In this document: piece after piece, positions 18,213 through 27,321 of the stretch | How positions within the stretch are numbered: the stretch's first letter is position 1 | How the letters are laid out: every line of letters starts with the position of its first letter | DNA from: Methanobrevibacter sp. TMH8 | GTDB taxonomy: Archaea > Methanobacteriota > Methanobacteria > Methanobacteriales > Methanobacteriaceae | Assembly (NCBI RefSeq): GCF_020148105.1 | Contig: NZ_JAHLZE010000038.1 | Span: forward strand, 62,001 to 126,000 | Reading direction: 5' to 3' | DNA: 64,000 bases | Position numbers and translations under genes: made by a program | Notes under the pieces: model-generated | Told to the model about the DNA's origin: nothing | Databases searched by the model: none | Seen by the model: only the letters and a program-made list of their open reading frames with translations

Positions 18213-19118
18213 TTATTCAAGCTCTCCAGTAGCTTTATTGTATCCAATTAAGTCATCAAAACCAGTGAGTTCACATATTTTTTGTACTTCTTCTAAAGCT
18301 TCTGGGAAAGAATGAGTAGTTGGTGGTAATTCATCAAGTCCAACTCTTTTTCTAAGTTCCATAGTAGCATCATTAATTGGTACACCATGACCAGTTTTTA
18401 TAACAAAAGAACCAGTAGCCTTGTGTGCAGGAGCCATAAATCCGTTTTGTGCAGCAATATTTCTTGCCATCTTAACGATTTCGACAATTTTTATTTCACG
18501 AGGACATCTTTCTTGGCAAGTGTAACAAGTAGTACACATCCATAAAGAGTCATCAGAGATTACTTCATCTTTTAATCCCATTAAACATTTTCTTACTAAT
18601 TGTCTTACCCTATATGGAGTTCTTCTTCCAGAAGGACATCCACCAGTACAGGTTCCACATTGGAAACAAATTTCTACAGAATCTATTCCAGCATCTTTAA
18701 AGACTTGGGTAAATTCTGGATCAACATTACTTAATGTTAATTTATTATCTTCAGTATTTAATAGAGTCATATTATCTCTCTTTTCTTCTTTATTTTTAGA
18801 ATCATTATCTGAATGATCTTTATTTTCTTTCTCTTCAACTTTTTCATCTTTAGTTTCAGTTTTAGCTTCAATTTTTGCATTTCCAGACTTTTTACTTTCA
18901 GGAGTGGCAGTTGGAGCTTCTACTTCAACTACTTCAACTTTAGCTGTAGATGAAGAAACAACTTTTTCTTCTTTTGTATTTGAGTCTGTCTGTTTAGGTC
19001 TTAAATCAGATGTTTTATCTGATTTTTTCTGATCCAATACCTTTTCATCAGAATTATTCTCAACTACATCATTTTTTGACCCTGTAAAAAGAGTCTTTAG
19101 CCGTTCAAAAACAGACAT
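18213..19118 (-). CDS. hdrC: CoB-CoM heterodisulfide reductase subunit C with N-terminal extension
   Basis: A ferredoxin-like electron-transfer subunit with two [4Fe-4S] clusters: CFQCGTCTGGCPSG and CTTCYTCQERCP. The core from Met117 (185 residues) has the normal HdrC length. Residues 1-116 are an extra low-complexity tail rich in Lys, Glu, Asp and Ser, opening with MSVFERLKTLFTG. The upstream ATG at 19118 has a good AAGGTG 8 bases away, while Met117 (18770) has only a purine-rich AGAGAGA before it, so the long form is probably made. Co-transcribed with hdrB. Confidence 0.92.
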   Translation of the reverse strand: MSVFERLKTLFTGSKNDVVENNSDEKVLDQKKSDKTSDLRPKQTDSNTKEEKVVSSSTAKVEVVEVEAPTATPESKKSGNAKIEAKTETKDEKVEEKENKDHSDNDSKNKEEKRDNMTLLNTEDNKLTLSNVDPEFTQVFKDAGIDSVEICFQCGTCTGGCPSGRRTPYRVRQLVRKCLMGLKDEVISDDSLWMCTTCYTCQERCPREIKIVEIVKMARNIAAQNGFMAPAHKATGSFVIKTGHGVPINDATMELRKRVGLDELPPTTHSFPEALEEVQKICELTGFDDLIGYNKATGELE

Positions 19119-19474
19119 TTAAAAACACACCTTGGATAATCATTGACTTGTGCTAAGCACCTATCTTAAATCCTTAATTATAATTGTAAAAACTTTATAT
19201 ATAAAGTTTACTAAAATTTTCTAAAGTGTAACCTAAAAGGTACCATCAATTTATTATGAATATTTGAAATATAATATTAAAAATATAATGTTAAAATATA
19301 ATATTAATGTAATTTTATTAAAAACAATTTAAAATATATGATAATAAAATACAAATAATAAAATTAATTTAAATCTAATTATAAATAATATAAAATTAAA
19401 ATATTATAAAATAATATAAGATATATGAATAATATAATATAAATAAAAACTATTATAATAAAAAGTGATAATCA
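19119..19474. other. Divergent promoter region between hdrC and the TGT-like gene
   Basis: AT-rich region serving two divergent genes. A TATA-like AACTTTATATATAAAG (19190-19205) is a symmetrical A/T element about 75-90 bases upstream of hdrC and is the best promoter candidate for it. No gene or clear stem-loop otherwise. Confidence 0.45.
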
Positions 19475-20230
19475 ATGGTAGATAAATTTGAAATAAAAAG
19501 TCATGATGGTCCTGGAAGACTTGGAAAACTTAGAGATATTATGACACCGAATGTATTTGATGAGAGTGATCCAAATATTTTTGTAAGTAAAGATGAAGAA
19601 TCTGCCTACAATGTTGAAAGAGAAATAGCTGAATGGAGCGTTAGAAGAACTATTGAATTAGCTAAGGAAGAAAAAGAAAAAAATTCTCAATGTAATATAG
19701 CTGTTATTCAAGGATCCAAATATATTGACCTTAGAGTTCAATGTGCACAAGAGTTAGAAAAACTCGGTTACAATGGATTGATTATAGCTAATGGAGATGA
19801 TTTACTTCTTCACCCCAGAGATCTTGTTGATTTGATTGTAGAACTTAGGAGAAATATTAAACCCAGTAGTTATCTTATATTTACATTTGCAGAATGTTCA
19901 TTTATACCATTACTTAGTTATATGGGAATAGATGGATTTTTAACTGGAGCTGGAGATTATTATAGCTATTTAAATGTTTTAGTATCGGCCACAAAGAATT
20001 ATGACCTTGAAGTTTATAAGCTATTTGAAATGAATCAAGAACAAATAGCTAGTTGTAATGAACAGACTATTAATTTTGTATTAACTGAAGTTAGAGAACA
20101 TATGAAGAATAAAACCCTTAGAAACCTTGTTGAAGAGCGAGCAGCTACAAGTCCTCAAAATATGTCTGCACTTAAGATATTAGATAAAAAACATCAAGAT
20201 TATATCCAAAAATATAGTCAATTATATTAA
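19475..20230 (+). CDS. TGT-like (archaeosine tRNA-ribosyltransferase-related) protein
   Basis: A 251-residue protein that looks like a shortened tRNA-guanine transglycosylase barrel. The opening FEIKSHDGPGRLGKL...MTPNVF resembles the TGT start, and the C-terminus TLRNLVEERAATSPQNMSALKILDKK resembles the end of the ArcTGT catalytic domain. It is about half the length of an archaeal TGT and has no PUA domain; it may be an ArcS- or TGT-family side branch. The start has GTGAT upstream. Reaction not established. Divergent from hdrC. Confidence 0.6.
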   Translation: MVDKFEIKSHDGPGRLGKLRDIMTPNVFDESDPNIFVSKDEESAYNVEREIAEWSVRRTIELAKEEKEKNSQCNIAVIQGSKYIDLRVQCAQELEKLGYNGLIIANGDDLLLHPRDLVDLIVELRRNIKPSSYLIFTFAECSFIPLLSYMGIDGFLTGAGDYYSYLNVLVSATKNYDLEVYKLFEMNQEQIASCNEQTINFVLTEVREHMKNKTLRNLVEERAATSPQNMSALKILDKKHQDYIQKYSQLY

Positions 20231-20344
20231 ACCAAGAATTATATATAATTATATATTATAATAAGTTAGAATTATAATAATTAGAGAATATAATTAATTA
20301 ATAAAATAAATTAATATAAATTAAAGAATATAGATGGTGCTAAT

Positions 20345-20824
20345 ATGAATAATAAATTTTTAATCATAATCATTATAGCTATCATAGCTGTAATAGCAAT
20401 TGCAGCAGCCTTTACAATGGGCTTTGGTAGTAATAATAAAATGAGTGATAGTAGTAGCTGGGAAACTAAACAATTAGGAGATCTTAAATTCAAAGTTCCA
20501 GCTAAGTATGAAAATGGATCAATGATGAGTGGAAATATTATCAATGGTATAAAATCTGGAGATGTTTATCAATCCCAGGACCTTAGTATTAGTATAAATG
20601 ATACTAATTGGTCAAGTGAGCTTGATAAACTTATGAATGCCTCATCAGCTGATATTACAATTATTACTATTGATGGAAAAGATATAAAAACATTTACTAC
20701 TGATGAAAATTCTACTGCATTCTTTAAAGTAAATGAAGACAAAATAGCTATAAATTGGTCTAGTAAGGATATTAATGGAGATGTAAAAGCTATTATAGCT
20801 AGTTTCTTTGAACTTAATAAATAA
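20345..20824 (+). CDS. Membrane-anchored extracellular protein of unknown function
   Basis: A 159-residue protein. One N-terminal hydrophobic helix (FLIIIIIAIIAVIAIAAAFTMGF, split here by no charged residue) is followed by an outer domain of about 130 residues with mixed strands and helices (LGDLKFKVPAKYENG, DVYQSQDLSISIND). No cleavage site is clear, so the helix probably stays as an anchor. GGTG lies before the ATG. The sequence from about 40 to 157 reads like a DUF-type sensor or lipoprotein-like domain, but I do not recognise it. Confidence 0.7.
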   Translation: MNNKFLIIIIIAIIAVIAIAAAFTMGFGSNNKMSDSSSWETKQLGDLKFKVPAKYENGSMMSGNIINGIKSGDVYQSQDLSISINDTNWSSELDKLMNASSADITIITIDGKDIKTFTTDENSTAFFKVNEDKIAINWSSKDINGDVKAIIASFFELNK

Positions 20825-20924
20825 ATTAAATAATTATTAAAATAAAGAGATTTAAGCTAAATTATATTATTACCATAATCTTATTCTTTCTTATTTTTTA
20901 TTAATTTCATATTTTTTCGAAAGA

Positions 20925-21147
20925 TTTATATATCATAAGCTATATACTAACGATGTGAACGTATATACAATTCAATATATGTCATAATTTAGCTACCTTA
21001 ATACTCTCTAAATAGCTAAATTCCTGAATTGGTGTATAGCTAAAGTTTTCTTATATTGAACATGACCCTTTATATTCTCAGCCTAAAAAATAAAGACAAT
21101 TGGAAATTAAATGCCATAGAAGCTATGCATCCAATTCATATCTTTTT
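20925..21147 (+). ncRNA. Structured intergenic RNA candidate A
   Basis: A TATA-like element CGAAAGATTTATATATC (20919-20935) would start transcription near 20955. Downstream are nested perfect stems: TTCAATATA (20971-20979) with TATATTGAA (21052-21060), 9 bp; inside it AATTTAGCTA (20986-20995) with TAGCTAAATT (21013-21022), 10 bp. A second copy of TAGCTAAA at 21037-21044 could compete. The 3' hairpin joins AATTGGA (21098-21104) with TCCAATT (21130-21136) and CATAG with CTATG around the loop AAG, then TCTTTTT. No coding frame. Extent estimated. Confidence 0.5.
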
Positions 21148-21666
21148 AATTCTATTTTTATCATATGATTTATTTCTATTTATTTTTTATTTCTATTTAT
21201 GATTTATTATTTTAAATACTTAAAATTTTCAAGTATTTTAGTTTCTTTTGATTCAATATATGTTATTATATTATTCTAAATTTTTGATTAAAATATTTTT
21301 TAATATTAAAATAAATATATTATCTGAAATAAGAGAACTAGAAATTATTTAACAATTTTAAAAAATATTGATTAATTTGAGAATTAATATAAAAATAGAA
21401 ATAAAAATAGATAAAAAAATTATTAAATATATAAAAAGAAAAATAAATTTTTTCAAATTGTTGACTAAGTTATGAATTGGAAAACTTAAAAAATAGCTAA
21501 AATTAAGCAAAATGAAATTTCATTATAATTGATTGTTTTAATGAAAAAATTTATATAAGATTAAATGTATATATACGAATGATTATGTAATACTTTTTGT
21601 ATTATATAATAATAATATATTTTTTTAAATATATATTCTAATTAACTTAAGGGGGGGTTAATATAT
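21148..21666. other. Leader region of the secreted PKD-like protein gene
   Basis: AT-rich spacer with no gene. A promoter for the next gene is likely near AAATTTATATAAGATT (21547-21562). A run of seven G (21651-21657) just before the TTG start is the ribosome-binding site. Confidence 0.4.
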
Positions 21667-22542
21667 TTGAATATTAATAAAACTAAAATTGGGATTTTCG
21701 CAATATTAATTGCATTTCTCATAATATGTTCTGTATCAACTGTTTCTGCAGCTATGAATATTAATAATGGCAAAGTTACAATAAATAATGATTTAGATAA
21801 TGCTGCTAATAATTATGCAGGATTAGGTGGAAGTGGAAATATTTTCGCCATTGAGAAATCGAAAATACCAAAAAGTATTAAAAAACATGCCCAAAATACA
21901 TTTCAAGTAGCTAAAGGAAAAAAAGTTAGGTACAAAGGAGCTACAAAATCTGGAATGGCTGTAGAAGGCGTTAAAATAAAAAGCTCTTATATAAATTTTG
22001 GTGATGGTACTAAAAAGAGAAGTAGTGGATGGATATCACATGCTTATAAAAATTCAGGTTGGAAAAAAATTACAGTAACTTTCAATGCAACTTTCACTAA
22101 ATTTAATATTGGAGGTCTTGGAACTTATTCTGGTAAAATTCAGGATGCTACTGCAATATATTATGTATATGTTGCAAACAGACCACAACTTGTTTTAAAT
22201 GCTGTTAAAGCAGGTTATAGTAATTATAGAGATTATAAAAGAGGAAATATTAACTTTTTAAAAGTTAAAGTTTCAAATGTTGGATCTTTAAGTACTAAAG
22301 CCACTAAAATAAAGATTTGGTATCAATACCCTAAAAAATTTGGTAAAGTTCATCCTAAACTCAAAAAATATACTGCAACTGCTAAAATTAAAGCTTTAAG
22401 ATCCGGACAGTCTGCTATAATAACAATATACTTTAAGATACCTAAAAAATTAGCAAAATATGTGAAAAATATCAGACTAGATTCTCTAAATAGAAATAAA
22501 AATCAAATTTATAGAGCAAATAATTTGTATTCATTAACTTAA
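21667..22542 (+). CDS. Secreted PKD/CARDB-like surface protein
   Basis: A 291-residue exported protein. The signal peptide spans about 1-29 (KIGIFAILIAFLIICSVSTVSAA). A PKD-like segment follows (INFGDGTKKRSSGWISHAYKNSG, about 115-140), then a CARDB-like segment (LVLNAVKAGYSN...LKVKVSNVGSLSTKATKIKIWY, about 175-225). The mature protein is strongly basic (many Lys), unlike typical acidic adhesins, which would help binding to an anionic wall. The start is TTG, supported by a G-rich site 10 bases upstream; no in-frame ATG precedes the signal peptide. No operon partner. Confidence 0.75.
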   Translation: MNINKTKIGIFAILIAFLIICSVSTVSAAMNINNGKVTINNDLDNAANNYAGLGGSGNIFAIEKSKIPKSIKKHAQNTFQVAKGKKVRYKGATKSGMAVEGVKIKSSYINFGDGTKKRSSGWISHAYKNSGWKKITVTFNATFTKFNIGGLGTYSGKIQDATAIYYVYVANRPQLVLNAVKAGYSNYRDYKRGNINFLKVKVSNVGSLSTKATKIKIWYQYPKKFGKVHPKLKKYTATAKIKALRSGQSAIITIYFKIPKKLAKYVKNIRLDSLNRNKNQIYRANNLYSLT

Positions 22543-22923
22543 AATAAATAATTTGTTCTAATTATTTTTATTTTTATTTTATTTTTTATTTATTTCAATT
22601 CTAACTTTTATTTATCTAATTTTTATTATTTTAATTTTTATTTTATTTTTTTTTCTTTAATTTCTTATTTAATCTTTTATTCATATTAATGAATAGATAA
22701 ATTGAAGTATTTCATTAATTCTTATTTTATTATATTATTTATTATTTAATAAAAATTATAAAAATTATATAAAAATTATATAAAAATTATAATTATATAA
22801 AAATTCCAAAACCTTTATATAATAATTATTATAAAATAATTGATAAGTCAGTTATATTAAATTTTTATATTATTGATAAAATTAGATTTATTTTATTTTT
22901 TAATAATTGATAAAGGTAATTAT
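22543..22923. other. Intergenic region: T-tract terminator, tandem repeat and marR promoter
   Basis: After the stop the plus strand is a series of T-tracts (about 22556-22680), an archaeal terminator for the secreted protein gene. At 22750-22806 an AAAAATTATAT-type unit repeats about five times. CCTTTATATAATAATTATT near 22809-22827 is the probable TATA region of the MarR gene. Confidence 0.5.
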
Positions 22924-23352
22924 ATGGATTATATTTTCGATGAAAACGATATTTTATTCAGATTTATCAAAATAAGTCATATGTTAAAAAGGTTAACTCA
23001 AAATAAACTTAAAAAATGTGGGATAACCTTTGAACAATGGTATATTCTATATTTCATACATCAAAATGAAGGATGTAATCAAAATATGCTTTCAAAATCT
23101 ACAAAAAAAGATACAGGAGCTATGACCAGAAGTTTAAATACTCTTCAAAAAATGGGACTCATTGAAAGAAAAATTTCATATAAAGACAAAAGAGAATTTT
23201 TAATATATTTAACTGATAATAGTAAAGAGTTATATAAAGAAATATCAGAACTAATGCTTCAAAATTCTAAAGAAATTAAATCTATTTTCACTGAATCTGA
23301 ATTTGAGCAATTAAATTATTTACTTGATAAATTAAATTCAAATTTAGAATAA
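22924..23352 (+). CDS. MarR family transcriptional regulator
   Basis: A 142-residue winged-helix regulator. The helix-turn-helix and wing read as GCNQNMLSKSTKKDTGAMTRSLNTL followed by GLIERKISYKDKREFLIYLT, the typical MarR DxRxxxxxLT region. The ATG at 22924 (MDYIFDEND) has AAAGGT upstream and is preferred over a further upstream TTG. It precedes an MFS-CBS fusion gene by 82 bases, and the two probably form a regulator-exporter pair. MarR proteins commonly repress such exporters and release DNA when bound by a ligand. Confidence 0.9.
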   Translation: MDYIFDENDILFRFIKISHMLKRLTQNKLKKCGITFEQWYILYFIHQNEGCNQNMLSKSTKKDTGAMTRSLNTLQKMGLIERKISYKDKREFLIYLTDNSKELYKEISELMLQNSKEIKSIFTESEFEQLNYLLDKLNSNLE

Positions 23353-23392
23353 TTTTTTAATCATAATGTGGGGATTGAACTTAAAAAAATAA

Positions 23393-23404
23393 CTGATATA
23401 TCAG
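23393..23404. promoter_or_regulatory. Palindrome between marR and the MFS gene
   Basis: CTGATATATCAG is a perfect 12-bp palindrome 31 bases before the MFS-CBS start, a natural position for a MarR operator. It lies within what may be the promoter of the exporter. Confidence 0.4.
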
Positions 23405-23434
23405 CTAAAAATAAAAAAGATTATAGGATAAAAA

Positions 23435-25111
23435 ATGTCATCAAATGATTCAATAAAAAATGAAAAATTGCCTTCAGCAGCATGGTTATTGTTTATTGCA
23501 GTAATAGCTGCTCTGATGGGCATGGGACTTATAGGTCCAGTATTACCAACACTTACTAAAACATTATCAGCAAGTCCAAGTGAAGTTACTCTGCTTTATA
23601 GTAGTTATAATTTCGTGATAGCAATTGGAGCACTTATAACTGGAGCAATTTCTACAAGATTAGGTCTTAAAAAGACATTACTCATCGGAACTATTATTAT
23701 TGGACTATTTGCAGCTATTGCAGGTTTTGCAAGTAATATTTGGACAATTATTGGTTTGCGAGGGATATGGGCATTAGGTAGTTCCCTTTTCTTTGCAACT
23801 GGATTGGCTGCAATGGTTACAGCAGCAGGAGTTTCAAAAACAAGAGCAATTGTTTTATTTGAAGCAGCTGTTGGAATAGGTGTTGCAATAGGGCCTTTAA
23901 TTGGAGGGATATTAGGACAATTTTCATGGAGATACCCATTTATTGGCATTGGTATAATGATGACTATTGTTTTTCTTTTATTGTTTATTAAGCTTCCAAA
24001 TGTAAAAGAAGATTTAGGTGACAAAAAAAATACATCATTAACTGATCCATTACGTGCAATGAAAAATAGACCAATTGCAGTATTAGGAATTGCTAATTGT
24101 TTTTATAATTTTGGATTTTTCACATTACTAGCATACAGTCCTCTTGCACTAGGATTAGATCCATTTAATATAGGTATCATATTCTTAGGATGGGGAATTC
24201 TCCTAGGAATTTCCTCTTACTTTATAGCACCTAAAATTGAAAAGAAATTCGGATTTATCAAATCATTATATATAATGCTAATTATTTTCACTGCACTTCT
24301 TTTGATTATGGGAATATGGACATCTAACATACTTGTCATGTCTGCATGTATAGTCTTTTCTGGTTTTTTATTTGGAAATAGTAATTCTTTATTTACAAAT
24401 GCAGTTATGAAAACATCTACTGTTGAAACATCAACTACTTCTGCATCATTTTCGTTTCTACGTATGATTGGTGGAGCTATAGCTCCTTTTATGGCAGGAA
24501 TATTGGCTCAATTATATTCACCCAACACACCATTTTTAGTTGGAAGTTGCTTTGTTATAGCTTCCATAATAATTATAGTACTAAACCGTAAACATATTCA
24601 TCTACCAAAAACTGAAACAGAAGAACCAACTCAAGAACACTCATTCAAAGTAAAAGATTTCATGATTACAGATGTGATTTCTATAAAACCCACTACAACA
24701 GTAAAAGAATTACTAAGGTTACTAAGCAAAAATAATATTGGTGGAGTTCCAGTTGTTGATAAGGAAAATAAATTAATTAATATGATCAGTGATGGAGATG
24801 TCCTGAGATATCTTGCTCCAAAAAAAGGTTCATTTCATGATTTTGTTTATACAATATTTATTGAAGAAGGAGAAACCGAGCAAGAAGTTTTAAATGAAAA
24901 AATCAATGCAACAATTGATAGTTTAATGCAAAAAAAAGAAATATATTCTATAAAAAAAGAGGATACTCTTGAGAAAGCTATCCAAATCTTGTCTAATCAT
25001 CAATTCAAAAAACTCCCAGTAATAGATTCCAATAATAAAGTCATAGGTATTATAAGCAGAGGAGATGTAAGTAACAATCTAATGAAAATGATAACCAAAA
25101 ATAAAAATTGA
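23435..25111 (+). CDS. MFS transporter fused to two C-terminal CBS domains
   Basis: A 558-residue fusion. Residues 1-390 form a 12-segment MFS exporter (motif A-like GAISTRLGLKKTLLIG; motif C-like VGIGVAIGPLIGGILGQFSW). Residues about 400-555 hold a CBS pair: VKDFMITDVISIKPTTTV...VISDGD-type loop, then IDSLMQKKEIYSIKKEDTLEKAIQILSN...VIDSNNKVIGIISRGDV. CBS pairs bind adenine nucleotides, so export may be gated by energy state. The start has AGGATAA upstream. The MFS part looks like a drug exporter of the DHA1 type; substrate unknown. Confidence 0.88.
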   Translation: MSSNDSIKNEKLPSAAWLLFIAVIAALMGMGLIGPVLPTLTKTLSASPSEVTLLYSSYNFVIAIGALITGAISTRLGLKKTLLIGTIIIGLFAAIAGFASNIWTIIGLRGIWALGSSLFFATGLAAMVTAAGVSKTRAIVLFEAAVGIGVAIGPLIGGILGQFSWRYPFIGIGIMMTIVFLLLFIKLPNVKEDLGDKKNTSLTDPLRAMKNRPIAVLGIANCFYNFGFFTLLAYSPLALGLDPFNIGIIFLGWGILLGISSYFIAPKIEKKFGFIKSLYIMLIIFTALLLIMGIWTSNILVMSACIVFSGFLFGNSNSLFTNAVMKTSTVETSTTSASFSFLRMIGGAIAPFMAGILAQLYSPNTPFLVGSCFVIASIIIIVLNRKHIHLPKTETEEPTQEHSFKVKDFMITDVISIKPTTTVKELLRLLSKNNIGGVPVVDKENKLINMISDGDVLRYLAPKKGSFHDFVYTIFIEEGETEQEVLNEKINATIDSLMQKKEIYSIKKEDTLEKAIQILSNHQFKKLPVIDSNNKVIGIISRGDVSNNLMKMITKNKN

Positions 25112-25185
25112 AATCATTATATCTTAATAAAACTTGAAATAATTATATCTTAATAAGAATTGTAATCATTATATTTTATATTTAA
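25112..25185. repeat. 26-bp tandem repeat downstream of the MFS-CBS gene
   Basis: About 2.8 copies of a 26-base unit opening AATCATTATATCTTAATAA: 25112-25137, 25138-25163 and a partial copy 25164-25185. The copies differ at a few positions. It sits between co-directional genes. Confidence 0.6.
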
Positions 25186-25297
25186 ATAAAAACATATTAT
25201 AACTCACTAATTAATGTGATAAAAAAGGAATTAAACAAAAATAAAAAATCTAAAAACCTCATTAAATCAATTAAAAAACAAAATGGAGAGTGAAATA

Positions 25298-25810
25298 ATG
25301 AGCAAAATAGTAGTAATATTAGGAGATATGTTTGAAGATGTAGAATATACAGAACCTATAAAAGCTTTTAAACAGAACAATCATGAAATAACTGTTGTAG
25401 GACTTGAAAAAGGACAAATAGTAAAAGGTAAAAGAGGAAATGCATCAGAAAAAATTGAAAAATCATTTCAAGATGTGTCAATAAACGACTTCGATGCTCT
25501 CCTAATCCCTGGAGGATATTCACCAGATGAATTAAGAGCAGACGAAAATGCTGTACAATTTACAAAAAAATTTGTTGAAAGTGGTAAACCAGTATTTGCA
25601 ATTTGCCATGCCCCACAGATTTTAATAACTGCCAAAGTTATAAAAGGTCGTAAAATCACAGGTTGGAAATCTATTAAACAAGATATAATAAATGCAGGAG
25701 CTATATTTATCGATGAAGAAGTTGTTATAGATGACAACATAATTTCAAGCAGAAGCCCAGCTGATATACCTGCTTTTGTTAAAGCATCCCTTAAAAAATT
25801 AAAAGAATAA
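25298..25810 (+). CDS. DJ-1/PfpI family protein
   Basis: A 170-residue cytoplasmic protein of the PfpI branch (protease I, Hsp31-like glyoxalase or deglycase). The nucleophile elbow AICHAPQ holds the conserved Cys followed by His, and the Glu that pairs with it is in GDMFEDVEY. The GGxxPDELR-type loop (PGGYSPDELR) is typical of PfpI. I place the start at ATG 25298, with GGAG 9 bases upstream, rather than the ATG at 25283 that overlaps this site. Probable stress role. No operon partner. Confidence 0.9.
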   Translation: MSKIVVILGDMFEDVEYTEPIKAFKQNNHEITVVGLEKGQIVKGKRGNASEKIEKSFQDVSINDFDALLIPGGYSPDELRADENAVQFTKKFVESGKPVFAICHAPQILITAKVIKGRKITGWKSIKQDIINAGAIFIDEEVVIDDNIISSRSPADIPAFVKASLKKLKE

Positions 25811-25919
25811 AAAATATTATGAACCCTAAACATAAAAATCGCACTAATCAAAAACCAATTATGTTAAAATATAATACATATTCCGCATAACTTTTTCATA
25901 ATTAATTAAACTATCAAAT

Positions 25920-27005
25920 TCACAATCCAAACCCTGGTACAAAATTCCCAGAAGTATTATAAAATTTAGGATCAAATGTTCCATCAGCAGCTAAGAAGTC
26001 TTTAACTATCTCCTTAATAATAGAATCAGTGTTATATTTCAAAAATACATATGTATCAGTAACTTTATTAGAATCACTGAAATTCTTCACTAAAACAGAT
26101 TTAGAAATCCCCATTGCATATAAGTAAGGTAAGTAATTTATTCCTTCATTCAAAAATTTTTGAGATTTATCTGTACTTTTAAAGTTTTCAGTATAAAATT
26201 TTTTAAATGAATTCCATTTTTGTTCAAGTTCTTCACCTTCTTTAGTCCATCCACCTAACTTTTTAATTGGTACAAATACTAAAAAGAATCCAAAAGCCCC
26301 CATAATAAAACTAAGTATCAAATTCAAATTTGAATTTTCAAAGTAAGAAAATATTGAAGTTATAATGAAAATTACTCCTAGCAATGCCCCATATATCTTT
26401 AGATTATCAAAGTTATTGTTAAAAAGTTCTGATTTATTATCTTTAAAGAATTCTTCATGGAAGTTTTTAATCCAATTATCATAGTTTTTTTGGAAACTAT
26501 TCACCTTTAATCTTTTAGTAAGAGCTTCTTTTGTATCAAGAATATTAATATTTCCTTTATTTTCTAAGGAATGTATACATCTTAAAACATTTTTCTCAAA
26601 TGGATGTAACTTATCTGTAGATTTTTCATTTATTTTTAGAATAATTTTATCTAATGTTTTTTCACGTGATTCAGATTTCTTAATTCTTTCATTAGTTGTT
26701 TTATGTTGGTTATGTTGGTTATGTTGGTCTTTTTTAGTAGTGATTCTAACAGAAACATATTTTCTATTTATTAAATCTAATAAAGTAAGATAAAAACTTC
26801 CAATGTTTATCTCACCAACCATTTTATTTATTCCACTACCAAAAAGAGAATTTACAAAAGCAGGAGGATCTTTAGTAGGAGGTTTTTGATATATTTCTTT
26901 AGAATGTTTATTTTTAGGCAACATAATATATATTAAATAAATTACTGGGAAAACAATCAGTATTAAAATTATAATAGTCAAAATATTAGAAAATTCTAAA
27001 GCCAT
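25920..27005 (-). CDS. DUF2207-like membrane protein lacking the N-terminal domain
   Basis: A 361-residue protein with one N-terminal membrane helix (ILTIIILILIVFPVIYLIYI) and two more near the middle (about 210-255). After the first helix comes DPPAFVNSLFGSG...INIGSFYLTLLDLINRKYV, the winged-helix-like cytoplasmic part of DUF2207 proteins. The extracellular beta domain that normally opens DUF2207 is absent. The C-terminus ends in VPGFGL, as Gly-rich ends often do in this family. A short HNQ repeat lies near residue 97. Start at ATG 27005, with GAGGTGA at standard spacing. Function unknown. Confidence 0.75.
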   Translation of the reverse strand: MALEFSNILTIIILILIVFPVIYLIYIMLPKNKHSKEIYQKPPTKDPPAFVNSLFGSGINKMVGEINIGSFYLTLLDLINRKYVSVRITTKKDQHNQHNQHKTTNERIKKSESREKTLDKIILKINEKSTDKLHPFEKNVLRCIHSLENKGNINILDTKEALTKRLKVNSFQKNYDNWIKNFHEEFFKDNKSELFNNNFDNLKIYGALLGVIFIITSIFSYFENSNLNLILSFIMGAFGFFLVFVPIKKLGGWTKEGEELEQKWNSFKKFYTENFKSTDKSQKFLNEGINYLPYLYAMGISKSVLVKNFSDSNKVTDTYVFLKYNTDSIIKEIVKDFLAADGTFDPKFYNTSGNFVPGFGL

Positions 27006-27068
27006 TTGAATCACCTCTAAAGAAAAATAAATATTATAATATTCATTAGTTGTTTTAAAAAAAATTAA

Positions 27069-27123
27069 CCGAAGACAATAACCTATAAACCTTTACTCGC
27101 CGAAGAATGCAACAATACCTATA
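27069..27123. repeat. Direct repeat upstream of the DUF2207-like gene
   Basis: CCGAAGACAATAACCTATA (27069-27087) recurs as CCGAAGAATGCAACAATACCTATA in two pieces at 27100-27123, with a 5-base insertion. It is unusually GC-containing for this genome and lies 60-120 bases upstream of the gene, so it may be a repeated regulator site. On the minus strand TTTATAGG between the copies is a possible TATA box. Confidence 0.45.
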
Positions 27124-27321
27124 GATATTATCTATTAAATATACTATAAATTAGTATACATCATTAAATATTAGTATTAGATAACATATAAATTTTTCCA
27201 ATGAATATTCCTCAATATATATCAAATCAATCCAATAAATAAATAAAAAAAATATAAATAAAAAAAATAATATAAATAAATAAATTAATATAAATTTACT
27301 AATATGATTTTTTTAAATATA

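Noticed and set aside
20941-21030. Box C/D guide RNA in candidate A
   Set aside because: CGATGTGAAC and CTGA resemble C and D boxes loosely, but no proper RTGATGA was found and the spacing is wrong.
22740-22810. CRISPR-like array
   Set aside because: The repeated AAAAATTATAT units are short, contiguous and have no spacers; this is simple-sequence DNA.
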